NCBI RefSeq assembly: GCF_008831285.2
Contig: NW_022204684.1
Span: 1-42,899 of the forward strand
Length of the DNA: 42,899 bases
DNA from: Nymphaea colorata
Lineage: Eukaryota > Streptophyta > Magnoliopsida > Nymphaeales > Nymphaeaceae
Reading direction: 5' to 3'
Below are positions 32,691 to 42,445 of the stretch, piece after piece. The notes beneath the pieces were generated by a model. The model worked only from the letters and a program-made list of their open reading frames with translations. It made no database searches and was not told where the DNA came from. The position numbers and the translations under genes were made by a program. Positions within the stretch are counted from its first letter, which is position 1. Each line of letters opens with the position of its first letter.

Positions 32691-33308
32691 GTGTAGTAAT
32701 TTATGTTTCACAGCAAATGTATGCTCTCAACATTATATGCGAAACAAGTATAATGGGTGCCAATGGAATTTCTAGTGGAACGAAAGCTCAAACTCGAAGA
32801 AGGTACTCTCCTAAGCACACAAACCAATCTTCAAATGAGTGTGTTTTGTGATTATGATTGGGTGGCGTGTCAAGAAACGTGAAGGTCAATAACTAGTTAT
32901 TGTGTTCTTCTTGGTGATTCTCCAATTTCATGAAAGACAAAAAAACAACCCACAGTATCTCACTCCTTTGTAGAAGCAGAATACAAGGCATTGGCAAATG
33001 CGGTATGTGAAGTGACTTGGTTGAAATTCTTATTGTCGGATCTAGGCATGAGACATCTACAACCGACAAATCTATACTGCGACAATCAGACTGCCATGCA
33101 TATTGCTGCCAATCCAGTTTTTCATTAGCGTACCAAACATATAGATTTAGATTGTCATGTGGTTTGAAAAAAAATAAATCAAGGTGTAGTGAGAACCAGT
33201 TACATTAACAACAAAGATCAGCTGGCAGACGTATTCACTAAGGCCTTAGGCAAGGAAGAATTTAATCATCTTCTATCCAAACTGAACATAAGAAACTCTA
33301 CACTTAGT
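32690..33308 (+). pseudogene. Element A: RNase H and C-terminus
   Basis: The copia RNase H domain is readable across frames. It has an [20 protein letters not shown] block at about 32955, with the EAEY acidic pair, [10 protein letters not shown], then [18 protein letters not shown] at about 33075 with the DNQ catalytic Asp. A TAG stop follows where RTKHID is preceded by Glu in the family. It ends with NKDQLADVFTKALG in the 33189-33389 frame and KLNI before the polypurine tract. Frameshifts separate the parts. Confidence 0.85.
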
Positions 33309-33310
33309 TT

Positions 33311-33318
33311 GAGGGGGA
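33311..33318 (+). other. Polypurine tract of element A
   Basis: GAGGGGGA, the plus-strand primer site typical of copia elements, ends one base before the TGTTA start of the LTR-like segment. Confidence 0.8.
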
Positions 33319-33319
33319 G

Positions 33320-33640
33320 TGTTAAAATTAAGATTCGCTTCTTATCTTCTTATTTTGACATCTTAACGATAAGATTTTCAGTTGGTTAGTGTAGCTGTTA
33401 GGATGAACCAGCCAAATATCATGGGAGAAGATGAGCCAACCGAGTGTCATGGGATAAGATAAGCCAGGCAAATATCATGGGATAAGATGAGCCAGCCAAA
33501 TGTCGTTGACACTAAAAACCATGTACTACTTTTTCTTCTGTATATTGGTGTGTAAGATCAATAGAAAAATATGAAGCAATTCTCTGTTCTCTTCCTTGTG
33601 TTGCATTCTTCCTTAACTCAAATAATTTCTACGTACTATA
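33320..33640 (+). mobile_element. Type-A LTR shared between elements A and B
   Basis: Starts TGTTAAAATTAAG after the polypurine tract of A. It carries four 28-bp repeat units (about 33402-33510) with GATGARCCAGCC cores, and a promoter-end-like stretch TGTATATTGGTGTG near 33540. It runs into a degenerate primer-binding site of element B (AATACAGAGCCA at about 33643-33654). It therefore serves as 3' LTR to A and 5' LTR to B, and differs from the LTR at the far end of B. The exact right edge is uncertain. Confidence 0.65.
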
Positions 33641-33642
33641 AT

Positions 33643-34500
33643 ACAGAGCCATCAACAGGCAAGGCTCCCAATTCTTCCAACTCTTTTTCAGCAAGTGGAG
33701 CAGAGTCCTCTTATGGTAACAACATCATCACTATTGAAAACCTCTTTTTCCTTCATCATTCAGACAACCCTGGTACTATATTGGTTTCACAATTAGTAAC
33801 TAGTGAAAATTACTCAACCTGGAGTCATGCTATGAGAATCACATTGTCTACCAAAAACAACTTGGCCTTTGTTGAAGGTAGTCTTCCCAAACCCAGCGTT
33901 GCAGCTCCTGAGGTCATGATGTGGAAGGCTTCGCAATCACATGGTCTTTCATGGATTCTTAACTCCATCTCAAAATAATTATCAAGCAATATCATCTACA
34001 CCACCACAACTATTGAAGTCTGGGCACACTTAAAGGACCTATTCACTGAAAGCACAAACCCCTCATAAGTACCAACTCAAGTCCTCCATTAGTCATTTGA
34101 ATCAAGGAAATATATTTGTTGCTCTTTATTTTACAATATTGGCATAAGCTTTCATCCTATGATGTTCTTTCGGAATGCTCTTGCAATGCCTTGAAAGTGG
34201 TTGCTGAAAAGCAACAAGAAGAGAGAGTGATTGAATTTCTTATGAGATTGAATGATTCATTCAATGCTATAAGATGGTGAATTCTACATATGCAACCCTT
34301 GCCTTCTCTACAAAAGACATGCACCGGTCCTTCAAGAGGAGAAGCTCGCCTTCAAACTAGTGCTGTGGAGTATGTTGGTCTCTCAGCAAGTGCAAATTTG
34401 AATGCATTCAAAAACCAACAAAACAGGCACCCACTATACTTCTACAATTACTGCAAGATTGCAGGACATCAAAGGAACGATGCTTCAAATTAAATGGTAC
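33643..34500 (+). pseudogene. Element B: Ty1/copia gag
   Basis: The long frame 33571-33978 starts upstream in the LTR, but its Gag homology begins after about 33720 with FFLHHSDNPG, ENYSTWSHAMRI and TKNNLAFVEGSLPKP, the diagnostic copia Gag start. Later pieces are EERVIEFLMRLNDSFNAIRW at about 34222 and a decayed knuckle YNYCKIAGHQRNDAS at about 34440, which has lost the first and last Cys. In-frame stops (TAA at about 33976 and others) and frameshifts disrupt it. Base use resembles element A, suggesting a related family. Confidence 0.85.
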
Positions 34501-34599
34501 CCCTCCAAACTTTATAGGTGGAAAATAGATCTAGACAAGGGGGCTATTATCAAGGCCTCTGTTGGAGGGAAAACTGATTTCAATGCCTTAATCTCCTCC

Positions 34600-35090
34600 A
34601 TGCATGGAAAATAGTTCAGCAAGGACATTGCTCCAATTCTAACTGAAGATGAATTTATTCAATTCAAAAAACTCCTCAAAAATCGATTAGTAACCCAAAT
34701 AAACTTTCTAGCTATGTCATTCTTCAAACTAGACACCAGGGTAATAGATATTGGTGCTAGTCACCACATGTCATGCTGCCATAAATCAATGCTAGATGAC
34801 ACAAAATTAGCTGTTGCATTTTCAATTAGAGTTCAAGACAACAAATGATATATGCTACATGTGTCGGTAAAGTTGTTCTATCACCTTCCATTTTTCTTCA
34901 AAAAGTGTATTATCTTCCAAAGTTTGCTTACAACATATTGTCAGTGAGCAGATTTATTCAGAAAACCAAGCGTCATTTGATTTTCCCCACTACTGGGTGC
35001 TTTGTTCAGGACCCAATCTCCATGACGTGGATGAGCTGGGTGATTCATCAGGGGGATTCTTCATTTTCAAGTCACCTCTTACAACTGTAG
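34600..35090 (+). pseudogene. Element B: protease region
   Basis: The active-site reading is VIDIGASHHMSC at 34741-34776. The family motif is Asp-Ser-Gly-Ala, here Asp-Ile-Gly-Ala, so the catalytic triplet is damaged. The downstream 34845-35090 frame has LPKFAYNILSVSRF, the usual protease-to-pre-integrase linker (L..NLLSVS). Inactive. Confidence 0.78.
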
Positions 35091-35871
35091 ACTGCTTGTT
35101 CACGAAACCCACTCAATCAGATTTTGATTTTTGGCATATGAGACTTGGGCACCCATCCTGCTCAAAGAATCAAATGCTCTGAAAGCATGACTCTATCATT
35201 AAGTTGTCAAATCATTTCTGTGAAGTATGTAGTGTTGCTAAACAATATAGATTGATGTTCAAATTAAGTGAATCATGTTTTGCTAAACCTTTTGATTTGC
35301 TAGTTTCTGTTTACGAAAGCTCTTGGGAATAATGTTTCCCAAGCATCACATACTCAAGCACGTTACCTTTTCCCTATTATGGATGATTTTTCAAGAGCCA
35401 TGTGGGTTTACCTATTGAAGTATAAACGTGAAGTAGGTGATTTGCTTAAACATTTCATTAACATGACTGAGAAACAGTCCAAAACAGATGTGTTAAAAAT
35501 AGGATAGATAGTGGAACCGAGTTCTTATCAAATGACAATTTTTTTTTTCCCGTGATAGAGACATCCTACATCAACATTCATGCCCCTACATGCCTAAACA
35601 AAACCGCATGGCTGGGAGAAAGCGTCAGCACATCTTGAATATGGTGTCTGCTCTCAAGTTTCAGTCAGGTCTACCCTCCAAATGTTGGGACTTACGTGCA
35701 TTAACAGCCACATATTTAATAAATATGGCCCCATCCAAAAAAAAAGAACTTGACAAAGAATGTCCCTTTGAAAAATTATTTAAAAGAAAACCACGTTACA
35801 AGCATATATGCGTGTTTGGTTGTTTGTATTTTTCCACCAACCTCAAACCACATGGAAAATTCGGTCACATG
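35091..35871 (+). pseudogene. Element B: pre-integrase and integrase, 5' part
   Basis: FWHMRLGHPSC at about 35130 is the pre-integrase zinc-binding block. The integrase core follows: PIMDDFSRAMWVYLLKYK at about 35373 (first catalytic region), DSGTEFLSND at about 35510 (second Asp), and PKQNRMAGRKRQHIL at about 35594. The family Glu of the D,D-35-E triad (VERK) is Gly here. The frame 35590-35874 continues CVFGCLYFSTNLKPHGKFGH and is then cut by the MITE at 35872. The enzyme would have inserted the cDNA into the genome; it is dead by point mutation, frameshift and insertion. Confidence 0.85.
35864..35871. other. Target-site duplication of MITE (left copy)
   Basis: GTCACATG, matched 7 of 8 by GTCACAAG at 36301-36308 on the other side of the MITE. 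An 8-bp duplication is the hAT-superfamily signature. Confidence 0.75.
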
Positions 35872-36300
35872 TAGGGATGTCAATATGTCGAATTGAATCG
35901 GATATCTGACCAATCAGATCCGAACAAATCAGACATGGAAAAAAAATAATATCCAATTAGGAAATCAGATTGGATTCAGATTTAATAAATGGCATCCAAT
36001 CATATACGAATTCAGATTTAGATGTACATAAATATCCGATCGAATTCAGAAGCAAATTCGGATCAGATTCATTTTTAGACAAATATCCTATATCTACTGC
36101 TATTAAATTTCAAAAATTAGCAAAATCTGGTTCAAAATTTGGATTCAGATATAAATATAAAAATCAGATTCGGATCGTCAAATTGGATTTCGGGTTCGGA
36201 TATGACTTCTTTATTTGAATTCGAATCCAAATATTTGAATATACAAAAAAGCTGATATGATTAAGGATATATTGGATCCGAATCCGATCAGTTATCCCTA
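35872..36300. mobile_element. 429-bp hAT-like MITE inside element B integrase
   Basis: Starts TAGGGATGTCAA and ends ATCAGTTATCCCTA, giving short terminal inverted repeats (TAGGGAT). The interior is rich in GGATATC, GAATTCAGATT and GGATCCGAATCCGA words. It has no transposase; the 82-residue ORF is chance. It separates FGH from the continuation KVQRGVLIGYPIEQKGYN of the integrase, so the insertion postdates element B. A related truncated copy may be at 28784-29004. Confidence 0.75.
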
Positions 36301-36687
36301 GTCACAAGGTTCAGCGAGGTGTGCTCATAGGGTATCCTATTGAACAAAAAGGCTACAATCTACTTGATTTGGAAACCAAAAAAAAAAATCGTTTGTAGGG
36401 ATATGGTCTTCAATCAAACTGAATTTCCCTTCAAATTCTGAAAGTATGGGAGCAAAGTCTCACATTTTCAAGTTATTCCTCTCACATTTGATGACAATCA
36501 TACACTTGAGAGTAGAAATTCAAGTGAACAAGGCCCTTGATCTTGTCAACTGACTGAAAGCCAAGATGATGTCCACTGATTGTACAAACATTGAACAACC
36601 ACCTGAAATTGTTTTAGAATCAAGTGATGAGGTTGAAACAAATACTTCCCTAGAAAAGGGCTTCCACAAGGTATCATTTGTCATAAG
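36301..36687 (+). pseudogene. Element B: integrase C-terminal continuation and linker
   Basis: Beyond the target-site duplication, QRGVLIGYPIEQKGYNLLDLETKK resumes the conserved copia integrase tail (F.GY....KGY...D), followed by a spacer of low conservation leading to RT. An A-run at about 36378-36387 probably causes a frameshift. Confidence 0.7.
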
Positions 36688-37470
36688 TTGTCTTTTTCCT
36701 GTTTTTCAGCTGCTCTTAAAAGCTTCCTGTTGAATATCTTTCCTCAAACCATACCTTCATGCTTTAGTCAGGCAGAGCAACATACAAATTGGAAAAGAGC
36801 CATGCAAGAAGAAATTATGGCGGTGGAATCAAACAATACTTGGACCCTAGTCTCCCCTTCAAATAATGTCAAACCCATCAGCTGCAAGTGAGTTTATCGG
36901 ATCAAGTATAAGGTGAATGGTGAAATAGAAAGGTTCAAAGCCATATTAATGGCCAAAGGGTATGCACAAGTGATAGGCTTGGATTTTCATGAGACCTATG
37001 CTGCTGCCGCCAAACTTGTTATTATTTGTTGTTTGATTCCAATAGCTGCAAAACGAAATTCGCTGCTGCAACAAATGGATGTGTATAACTTCTTTCTAAA
37101 CGAGATATTGAATGAAGAAATCTACATGACATTGCCTCCTACTTATTGTGAAAAAGGTGAAGCAAAATTGTGCAAGCTAAACAAGTTTATCTCTGGGCGG
37201 AAACATGCTCCTCAAAACAGGTTCTTGAAGTTCTCGTCAGAAGTGGTGAGCTATGGTTTTATGCAATCCAAGTGTGATTACACACTGTGTGCATATCAAA
37301 GAGAAAGGGTGTTCATGGTAATTTTGGTGTACATCAACGCTGTCATTGTTGCAGGAAATGATATGGAATACCTAGAAAACTTCAAATGTATCTTGGCAAA
37401 AGATTTTGCATGAAAGATGGGCAACTTAAAATATTTCCTTCGCCTAGAGCTTAGCAAAGGGATGAAATGA
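36688..37470 (+). pseudogene. Element B: reverse transcriptase
   Basis: HTNWKRAMQEEIMAVESNNTW opens the domain. KPISCK is followed by TGA at 36889-36891 where the family has Trp, then VYRIKYKVNGEIERFKAILMAKGYAQ, LDFHETYAAAAK, MDVYNFFLNEILNEEIYM and the catalytic region LVYINAVIVAG at 37324-37356. The two Asp of Tyr-Val-Asp-Asp are replaced (Tyr-Ile-Asn-Ala), so polymerase activity is gone even in the open 36913-37413 frame. KMGNLKYFLRLEL follows the stop at 37411-37413. Confidence 0.87.
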
Positions 37471-38219
37471 ATATTTTCGTCACAGTGCAAGTATTTTTGT
37501 GGCATTATTGATGAATTAATCCTTCTCAATGCCAAGCCATCTGAGGATCGCATGGAACCTTGTCAAACCCATGCTGCCAATGATGGATAAGATTTAAAAA
37601 ATCCTTCACTGTTTCAAATACTTGTGGGGCATCTTATATATCTGACTATAACCAGGCCGGAAATAGTTTTTGCTGTTTACTTTCCTAGCCACCATATGCA
37701 GAAACCGACTACTCACTACAATTCTGCTATAAAAGTATTACGCTATCTCAAACTTCACGGGGTCATGGAATTTTTCTTCCAGTACATGACAATTTCAAGC
37801 TTACCGCGTATTTTGATGCCAACTACGGAGCTTGCAAAGACACCAAAAAATCAATCTCTGGTTACTATGTTTAATTAGGAGAATGTCTAATCTTCTGAAA
37901 AACATAAAAACTGAGCATAGTATCTCACTTCTCAGCCGAAACAAAAATATTGCGCAACTACTGCTGAGATATGGATAAAATGTCTTCTAAAAGACCTCCA
38001 AGTGCCTCCTCCTTCACCAGCGCATCTTCTCAGTGATGAGATCTTACAAATGGCAGTGAGCTCAATTTTACATGAAAGCACCAAGCATGGGGAGATCGAC
38101 TGCCGTCTAGTGCGTGAGCAAGTAAAAAAAGGAACAATTGTCACAAGCTATGTTCCGTCGTACTTACATCTGGCTGATCTATTCACCAAGTCCCTTGTCA
38201 AAGATCAAGTCAAATTTTA
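37470..38219 (+). pseudogene. Element B: RNase H and C-terminus
   Basis: [24 protein letters not shown] at about 37627 and [16 protein letters not shown] at about 37711 match the copia connection domain. A decayed SAETKYCATTAEIWI-like block lies near 37936-37978. The tail VPSYLHLADLFTKSLVKDQVKF at about 38153-38217 is the usual C-terminus (qlADifTK.L). Several stops and frame changes occur. The polypurine tract follows at about 38259-38267. Confidence 0.83.
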
Positions 38220-38258
38220 AAAGCTCAAACTGGGTTTGGAGACCTCATTCACCAGTTT

Positions 38259-38267
38259 GAAGGAGGG
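38259..38267 (+). other. Polypurine tract of element B
   Basis: GAAGGAGGG immediately precedes the TGTTATG start of the 3' LTR. Confidence 0.7.
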
Positions 38268-38268
38268 T

Positions 38269-38415
38269 GTTATGAAAAATGAAAACTAATTGTTAAAGCT
38301 GTGTTACTAACTCTGTTTTCTTTACGCCCATTGTAAAACTGTAAAATTGAATCATGGTGTTCCTTGTCACACATGTGGAAGTTTCTAGAAGGTTGAAGGT
38401 GTGATTGTGTTGTAA
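38269..38415 (+). mobile_element. Type-B 3' LTR, truncated
   Basis: Begins TGTTATGAAAAATGAAAAC and matches 29583 onward and the palindrome-arm blocks until about 38415, where homology stops before the TATA region. A small duplication of AACATGTATCCAAGAATG follows (38416-38433 and 38447-38464). Confidence 0.7.
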
Positions 38416-39602
38416 CATGTATCCAAGAATGTGGTGTTCATATAGAACATGTATCCAAGAATGCAACGTTTGCAATTAATTGACTTCGAAAAAATCAATA
38501 AAATTAAAGGATGAAATATGAGATGTTTTAAATGAGAATAGTGCACTAGAAAATGATTGAGTTACCGGTAAAATGTGGATCTGAGTGGTTCAAATGATGA
38601 AGCAGTACTAAAAGGTAATACTAAGTGGGTAGGAATGGAGGAAATCAATTAAGTTTACAAAGTGGGTCTCAAAATTTTGAACTCTCTATGTGTTGGTTAC
38701 TTATTTTGTGGTTTATCATAGGCATGTCATTTACTTGGACCATCTAATGTATGGAGTAGTTTGCGGTGCAATAATGCGTGAATTAATTTAAGTTCTTCTT
38801 CCTAGACATGATATTAAAATATATTAAAACAGTGCATATATAACAAGTCCCAATGTTTTATATTAAGTTCTTCTTCCTAGACATTATTAAAATATATTAA
38901 GACATTTCGGGAGCCTCCATTTGTTTCCCCATGTTTTACAGTGGAAGAGAGTAACGCCCAACGTGCCTCCATTTCATGTGAATTTTATTCTTAACACAAC
39001 AAATAAGTGAAAATATTCCTATTGTTTATCCTTGTGAAATACACATAATCTGTTACGTAAGAACCTGTAAACCACTTAGCTAGTTTAACCTAATATGTTG
39101 CCATAATATTAAAAGAGCAATATTTAAGTCTAGAACTCCCTGAAGATATATAATTAATTTGGTGCTTATAGGAACAATAAAAGCTATATACTATTTTCTG
39201 AATAAATATGGAAGCATCTATTCCTTGTTGTAGAACGAAACAATTTGGCATGTTTAGCTTAGTTAATTGGTATCAGGATTGGAAATTAACACATAGGAGG
39301 ATATTAAATTTCCACTGTAAATTATTCAAAATTAATTAATATTGAAGCTATTAAGTTTTTTACAAAAGTATTTTGAAAAGTCATTAATAAAAGTGGTGCG
39401 TGTCGGTTGCTAACAAGTCTAAACAAAATCCCCAAAATGGTGCCAATTAATCTGTTGATTCTAGCTCATTGTGCATATCTTTAAGACAACAACAACATTT
39501 TCAGGGATTGTGGATGCTCATGTACAGTGGACATCCCAAACAGTGCACCAATGAATGAACAACCCATAATTGAATTTTATTTCTTATTATTATTTTTTTG
39601 AA
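38416..39602. other. AT-rich intergenic sequence
   Basis: No gene, RNA or transposon domain recognised. It contains a direct repeat: a ~38-bp block starting TTAAGTTCTTCTTCCTAGAC at 38788 recurs at 38863 (offset 75). Confidence 0.6.
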
Positions 39603-39648
39603 GGGGGGGGGGCAGCGAGAGAGAGGGGAGAGAGAGAGGGGGAGAGAT
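39603..39648. repeat. Purine-only tract (poly-G then GA-rich)
   Basis: A run of ten G residues followed after a short break by a GAGAGAGA/GGGGAG stretch. Confidence 0.9.
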
Positions 39649-40245
39649 ATCGTTGATTTTTTTACAAAAACACAAATGAAATATTAGAGAGTTAAAGTCT
39701 TAGAAAATTGGTTTCTCTTTTAATTACGAAAAACAGCAAAAACATTGTAGTTATACTATTTGCTAAGTTATTTTTCTTAATATCTGTTATCATATTTTTT
39801 CAAAAATTGGGGAGGATCGTATGAAATTTTCTGCTCCAATCGACCATCACGCATGTTGAAACAAATATAGACACGAAGCATAGCTGGTTTTCTGGGTTTT
39901 CAAACTTGGTATATATTTTCAAACATGGTATATATTTTTCTGTTTGGCTCACAACCTGTCGTTAGGCATATTCTGATCTTGATTAATTTATATTTTCTAT
40001 GTAACTTTTATCTACAAATAGAAAAAAAAAAACAAAAAATTCACTTTCAAATTAGTTGATATCAACCGACATATAATTAATGAGTTAGACACCCTGTATT
40101 TGCCAACTATTTCCCAAATTCCAATGATTTTCCAGTTTTCTCCTTTTTGTTCGTTTATAGCTCGAATTGGCTTCGGCAGACCAGGGCTTGGTTTCATACC
40201 AAAACCTAAAAATAGGGTTTCGTTCTTTGTAATATCTGGTGGACC
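39649..40245. other. AT-rich intergenic sequence
   Basis: No gene recognised. A short direct repeat (TTTTCAAACWTGGTATATAT) occurs at about 39897-39936. The 40012-40260 ORF has no domain. Confidence 0.6.
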
Positions 40246-40662
40246 CAGGGCTGCATGCACGAGTCAAGTCGAGCTCTAGTTGGGTCAGCTCGAGTCGACT
40301 TCACTCAGAAAACTCGAGGTCAAACTCGACTCAAGCTCCAGAACAAGCTCAAGCTTGACTCGATGATACAACATTGGGCTCAAACTCGACTCACTGAACT
40401 CATTTATGTTAAACATGTCTTGTTTCATTTAACTTGTCACTATATTAACTCGTTTAGATTTTTTGTCGTTATAATTCAATATTTATTGTATAGTCGAGTC
40501 GAGTTGAGTTCTTACAACTCGAACTCAACTCGTTTAACATTTCGAGCATACATTTGAACTCAAGCTCAACTCGTTAATAAACAAGTCAGGTTCAAGTTGA
40601 GCTTCAACGAGTGAGTTCGATCGAGTCGAGCTCGAGCTGGCTCAACTTGTTGTGCAGCCATA
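40246..40662. mobile_element. 417-bp hAT-like MITE rich in GAGTCGAG motifs
   Basis: The left end reads CAGGGCTGCATGCACGAG. The right end, read inward, is TTATGGCTGCACAACAAG, so both share a GGCTGCA core. The flanks GGTGGACC (40238-40245) and AGTGGACT (40663-40670) agree at six of eight positions, consistent with an old 8-bp hAT duplication. The interior is dense in CTCGACTC/GAGTCGAG words that can fold in many ways. Such GAGCTCGAG-rich non-autonomous hAT elements are common in plants. No transposase. Confidence 0.65.
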
Positions 40663-40734
40663 AGTGGACTTCTCTTTCAGACATATAATATTAATCTACT
40701 TATTGATCGGGTCTTTTGCGATGCACCGAGATTC

Positions 40735-41080
40735 CTTTGGAATAGATTTCAAGGAAAACGAGCTATATCCGGTCTTGTTTGGCCTTTCACCCCTAGCCAC
40801 AAGTCGTTCCCATATTTTTGCCACATGCGTGGGCTCGGTCCTCGAAGGCCTGGTAGAGCTTGTTTGAACCTGGCTAGATCGATCAGTTTAGGGTCAAATA
40901 GGAAGAACTATCTGCAACCTCTAGAAAGCACCTACACTTAACGGCTTAACAGCTGTTCCCAAAAGGTTGCCTTAGAGTGAGTGTGCCCCGCGGGTCTATG
41001 CTCCGCTTCTTCGACTGATTGTTTGCATCCGATCTCAGGTTCTCTGTTACACTAACCTCCCCGCTCACCAAAGTGAGGCT
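40735..41080 (-). pseudogene. Mitochondrial-type large-subunit rRNA (rrn26) fragment
   Basis: The plus strand reads AATAGATTTCAAGGAAAACG, AGCTAT.TCCGG, GGCCTTTCACCCCTAGCCAC, GTGGGCTCGGTCCTCGAA, CCTGGCTAGATCGATC and TACACTTAACGGCTTAA. These are antisense landmarks of bacterial/organellar 23S rRNA domain II in the correct order. After an unmatched stretch (about 40976-41000), CGACTGATTGTTTGCATCCG and CTCAGGTTCTCTGTTACACT continue further toward the rRNA 5' side. The GAAATCTATT flank (minus strand) and the GTGGGCTCGGTCCTCGAA wording resemble plant mitochondrial rather than plastid rRNA. The identification is from memory of conserved rRNA, without alignment. It is a nuclear organellar insertion and nonfunctional. 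Confidence 0.7.
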
Positions 41081-41678
41081 GTGCAGCTGAACTGACCCTT
41101 CAAGACTCACTGATGGGCTGGCGAGTCCTCGAAAGTCTTCAGTCTGATTTCCATGAAAACTACTAAAGCTGCAAAATATTACACTCTAATTGACAAGGTA
41201 GAGCGCTGAAGTGTTGGAGAAAGTCCTAATTCTTAAAGAGGAAAAGGTAAAGCCTGACTCCAAGGGTATTGTCTCCCAAGTATTGAATTTTGTGGCACTG
41301 AACGGGCCAATGGAAAATCAGCGAGTTACGTATTAAGGGTTTAAGAAGCTGCAGGGGCATCAGCCATTAAAATAAAGGGATTATTTACAAAATTACTCAT
41401 CTCAATCTAAATTATCTACAAAGGAAGAGAAAAATAAAATGGATAATTTTCAATAAAAGGGCAACTGTTTAAATTATTCCTTATAATTTTAGTGACTTCC
41501 ATGCCGAAGCAACTCGTTGAGATTTATCCAAAAAGTTGAGTGCACGTTTCTTGATCTTTAAGAGTTGACTGGTGAATTACTATTTGACCAAGAATCGAGC
41601 CACTTTGTATAATTTTGTGAAAGATTGCAGAAATATTTCAGTACGTTCAGTCTCAGATGTGCTAGTGTTTTAATGGCA
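41081..41678. other. Intergenic, possibly more organellar-derived DNA
   Basis: The first ~260 bases are less AT-rich than the surroundings and could belong to the same organellar insertion, but I recognise no gene in them. From about 41350 onward the sequence is ordinary AT-rich DNA. Confidence 0.4.
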
Positions 41679-42010
41679 CACTACAAAAAAACATTTAACG
41701 AAAAATAGTTTTTTAAAAATTATTTTTTAATTAGTTTTGCAAAAAGATTTGTATGTTTGGATATAGAATCAAAAATTAATTTTTTGGTAAAATATTTTCT
41801 TCCAAAAATTAATTTTTTGTAAAACTTGCATTTCTTATCATCCAAACTCTTACGAAACAGTGTCTTAGAAGGAAGAATGGTTTTTACCTCAAAAAATGAG
41901 TTTTGCCACCCAAACAACTTAAGAATGTGTTCTTGTGAATAGGAAATATTAATCTCTGAGGAGGAAATCAACAGGACACTCTTGGAAAACGATCCAAACA
42001 CAAAAAAAAT
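41679..42010. mobile_element. Possible CACTA terminus or MITE-like AT-rich block
   Basis: Begins CACTACAAAAAAACA, close to the CACTACAAGAAAA terminus of plant CACTA elements. It continues with repeated AAAAATTAATTTTTTG and both orientations of GTTTGGAT/ATCCAAAC (about 41754, 41844, 41912, 41993). No matching TAGTG end is visible within the window. The minus-strand ORF at 41720-42001 is Lys/Phe-rich chance coding. Confidence 0.3.
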
Positions 42011-42445
42011 TATATGTTAAAGTTTTTTGACTTGGTATGCGGGAGAAAAGTCGACGGATGGAATATGCCATGGGACAAAAAAAAGTTTAACCAATAGATA
42101 TACAAAACCATCTGATCGAAACCAGTGTTTTGAGCAATTATTTCTAAAACCTGACTAATTAAATGCATGTGCGTTGCCGAGACAACTAAACAATTAAAAT
42201 TAAATTACAAACGTTTGATCACTTTCAGAACGCATCATATGTTAAGTCCTAACAGAAGATACCATGCCAAGGGTTGGAAATAATCAAAATACTCTTTTAT
42301 TAAATAATCAGAGATAGTTTATAGTCATACTATTGAATGGTTGACAGATGTCGAAAAAAATATATAAAATGGTACGCAGATGTGTTCATGAACAACCAAT
42401 AAAAAATGCATGAAGAACCACTAAAAAAGTCAGGGTGGCTTCGAT
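42011..42445. other. AT-rich intergenic sequence
   Basis: Nothing recognised. Confidence 0.6.

Noticed and set aside
33320-33640. Simple nested insertion of element A into the 5' LTR of element B
   Set aside because: The 5' junction (29807) begins inside the type-A LTR, not at its TG end, and no target-site duplication is visible. A recombinant tandem fits at least as well.
41720-42001. 93-residue Lys/Phe-rich minus-strand ORF
   Set aside because: Low-complexity AT-rich coding by chance in a MITE-like block with repeated AATTAATTTTTT words.
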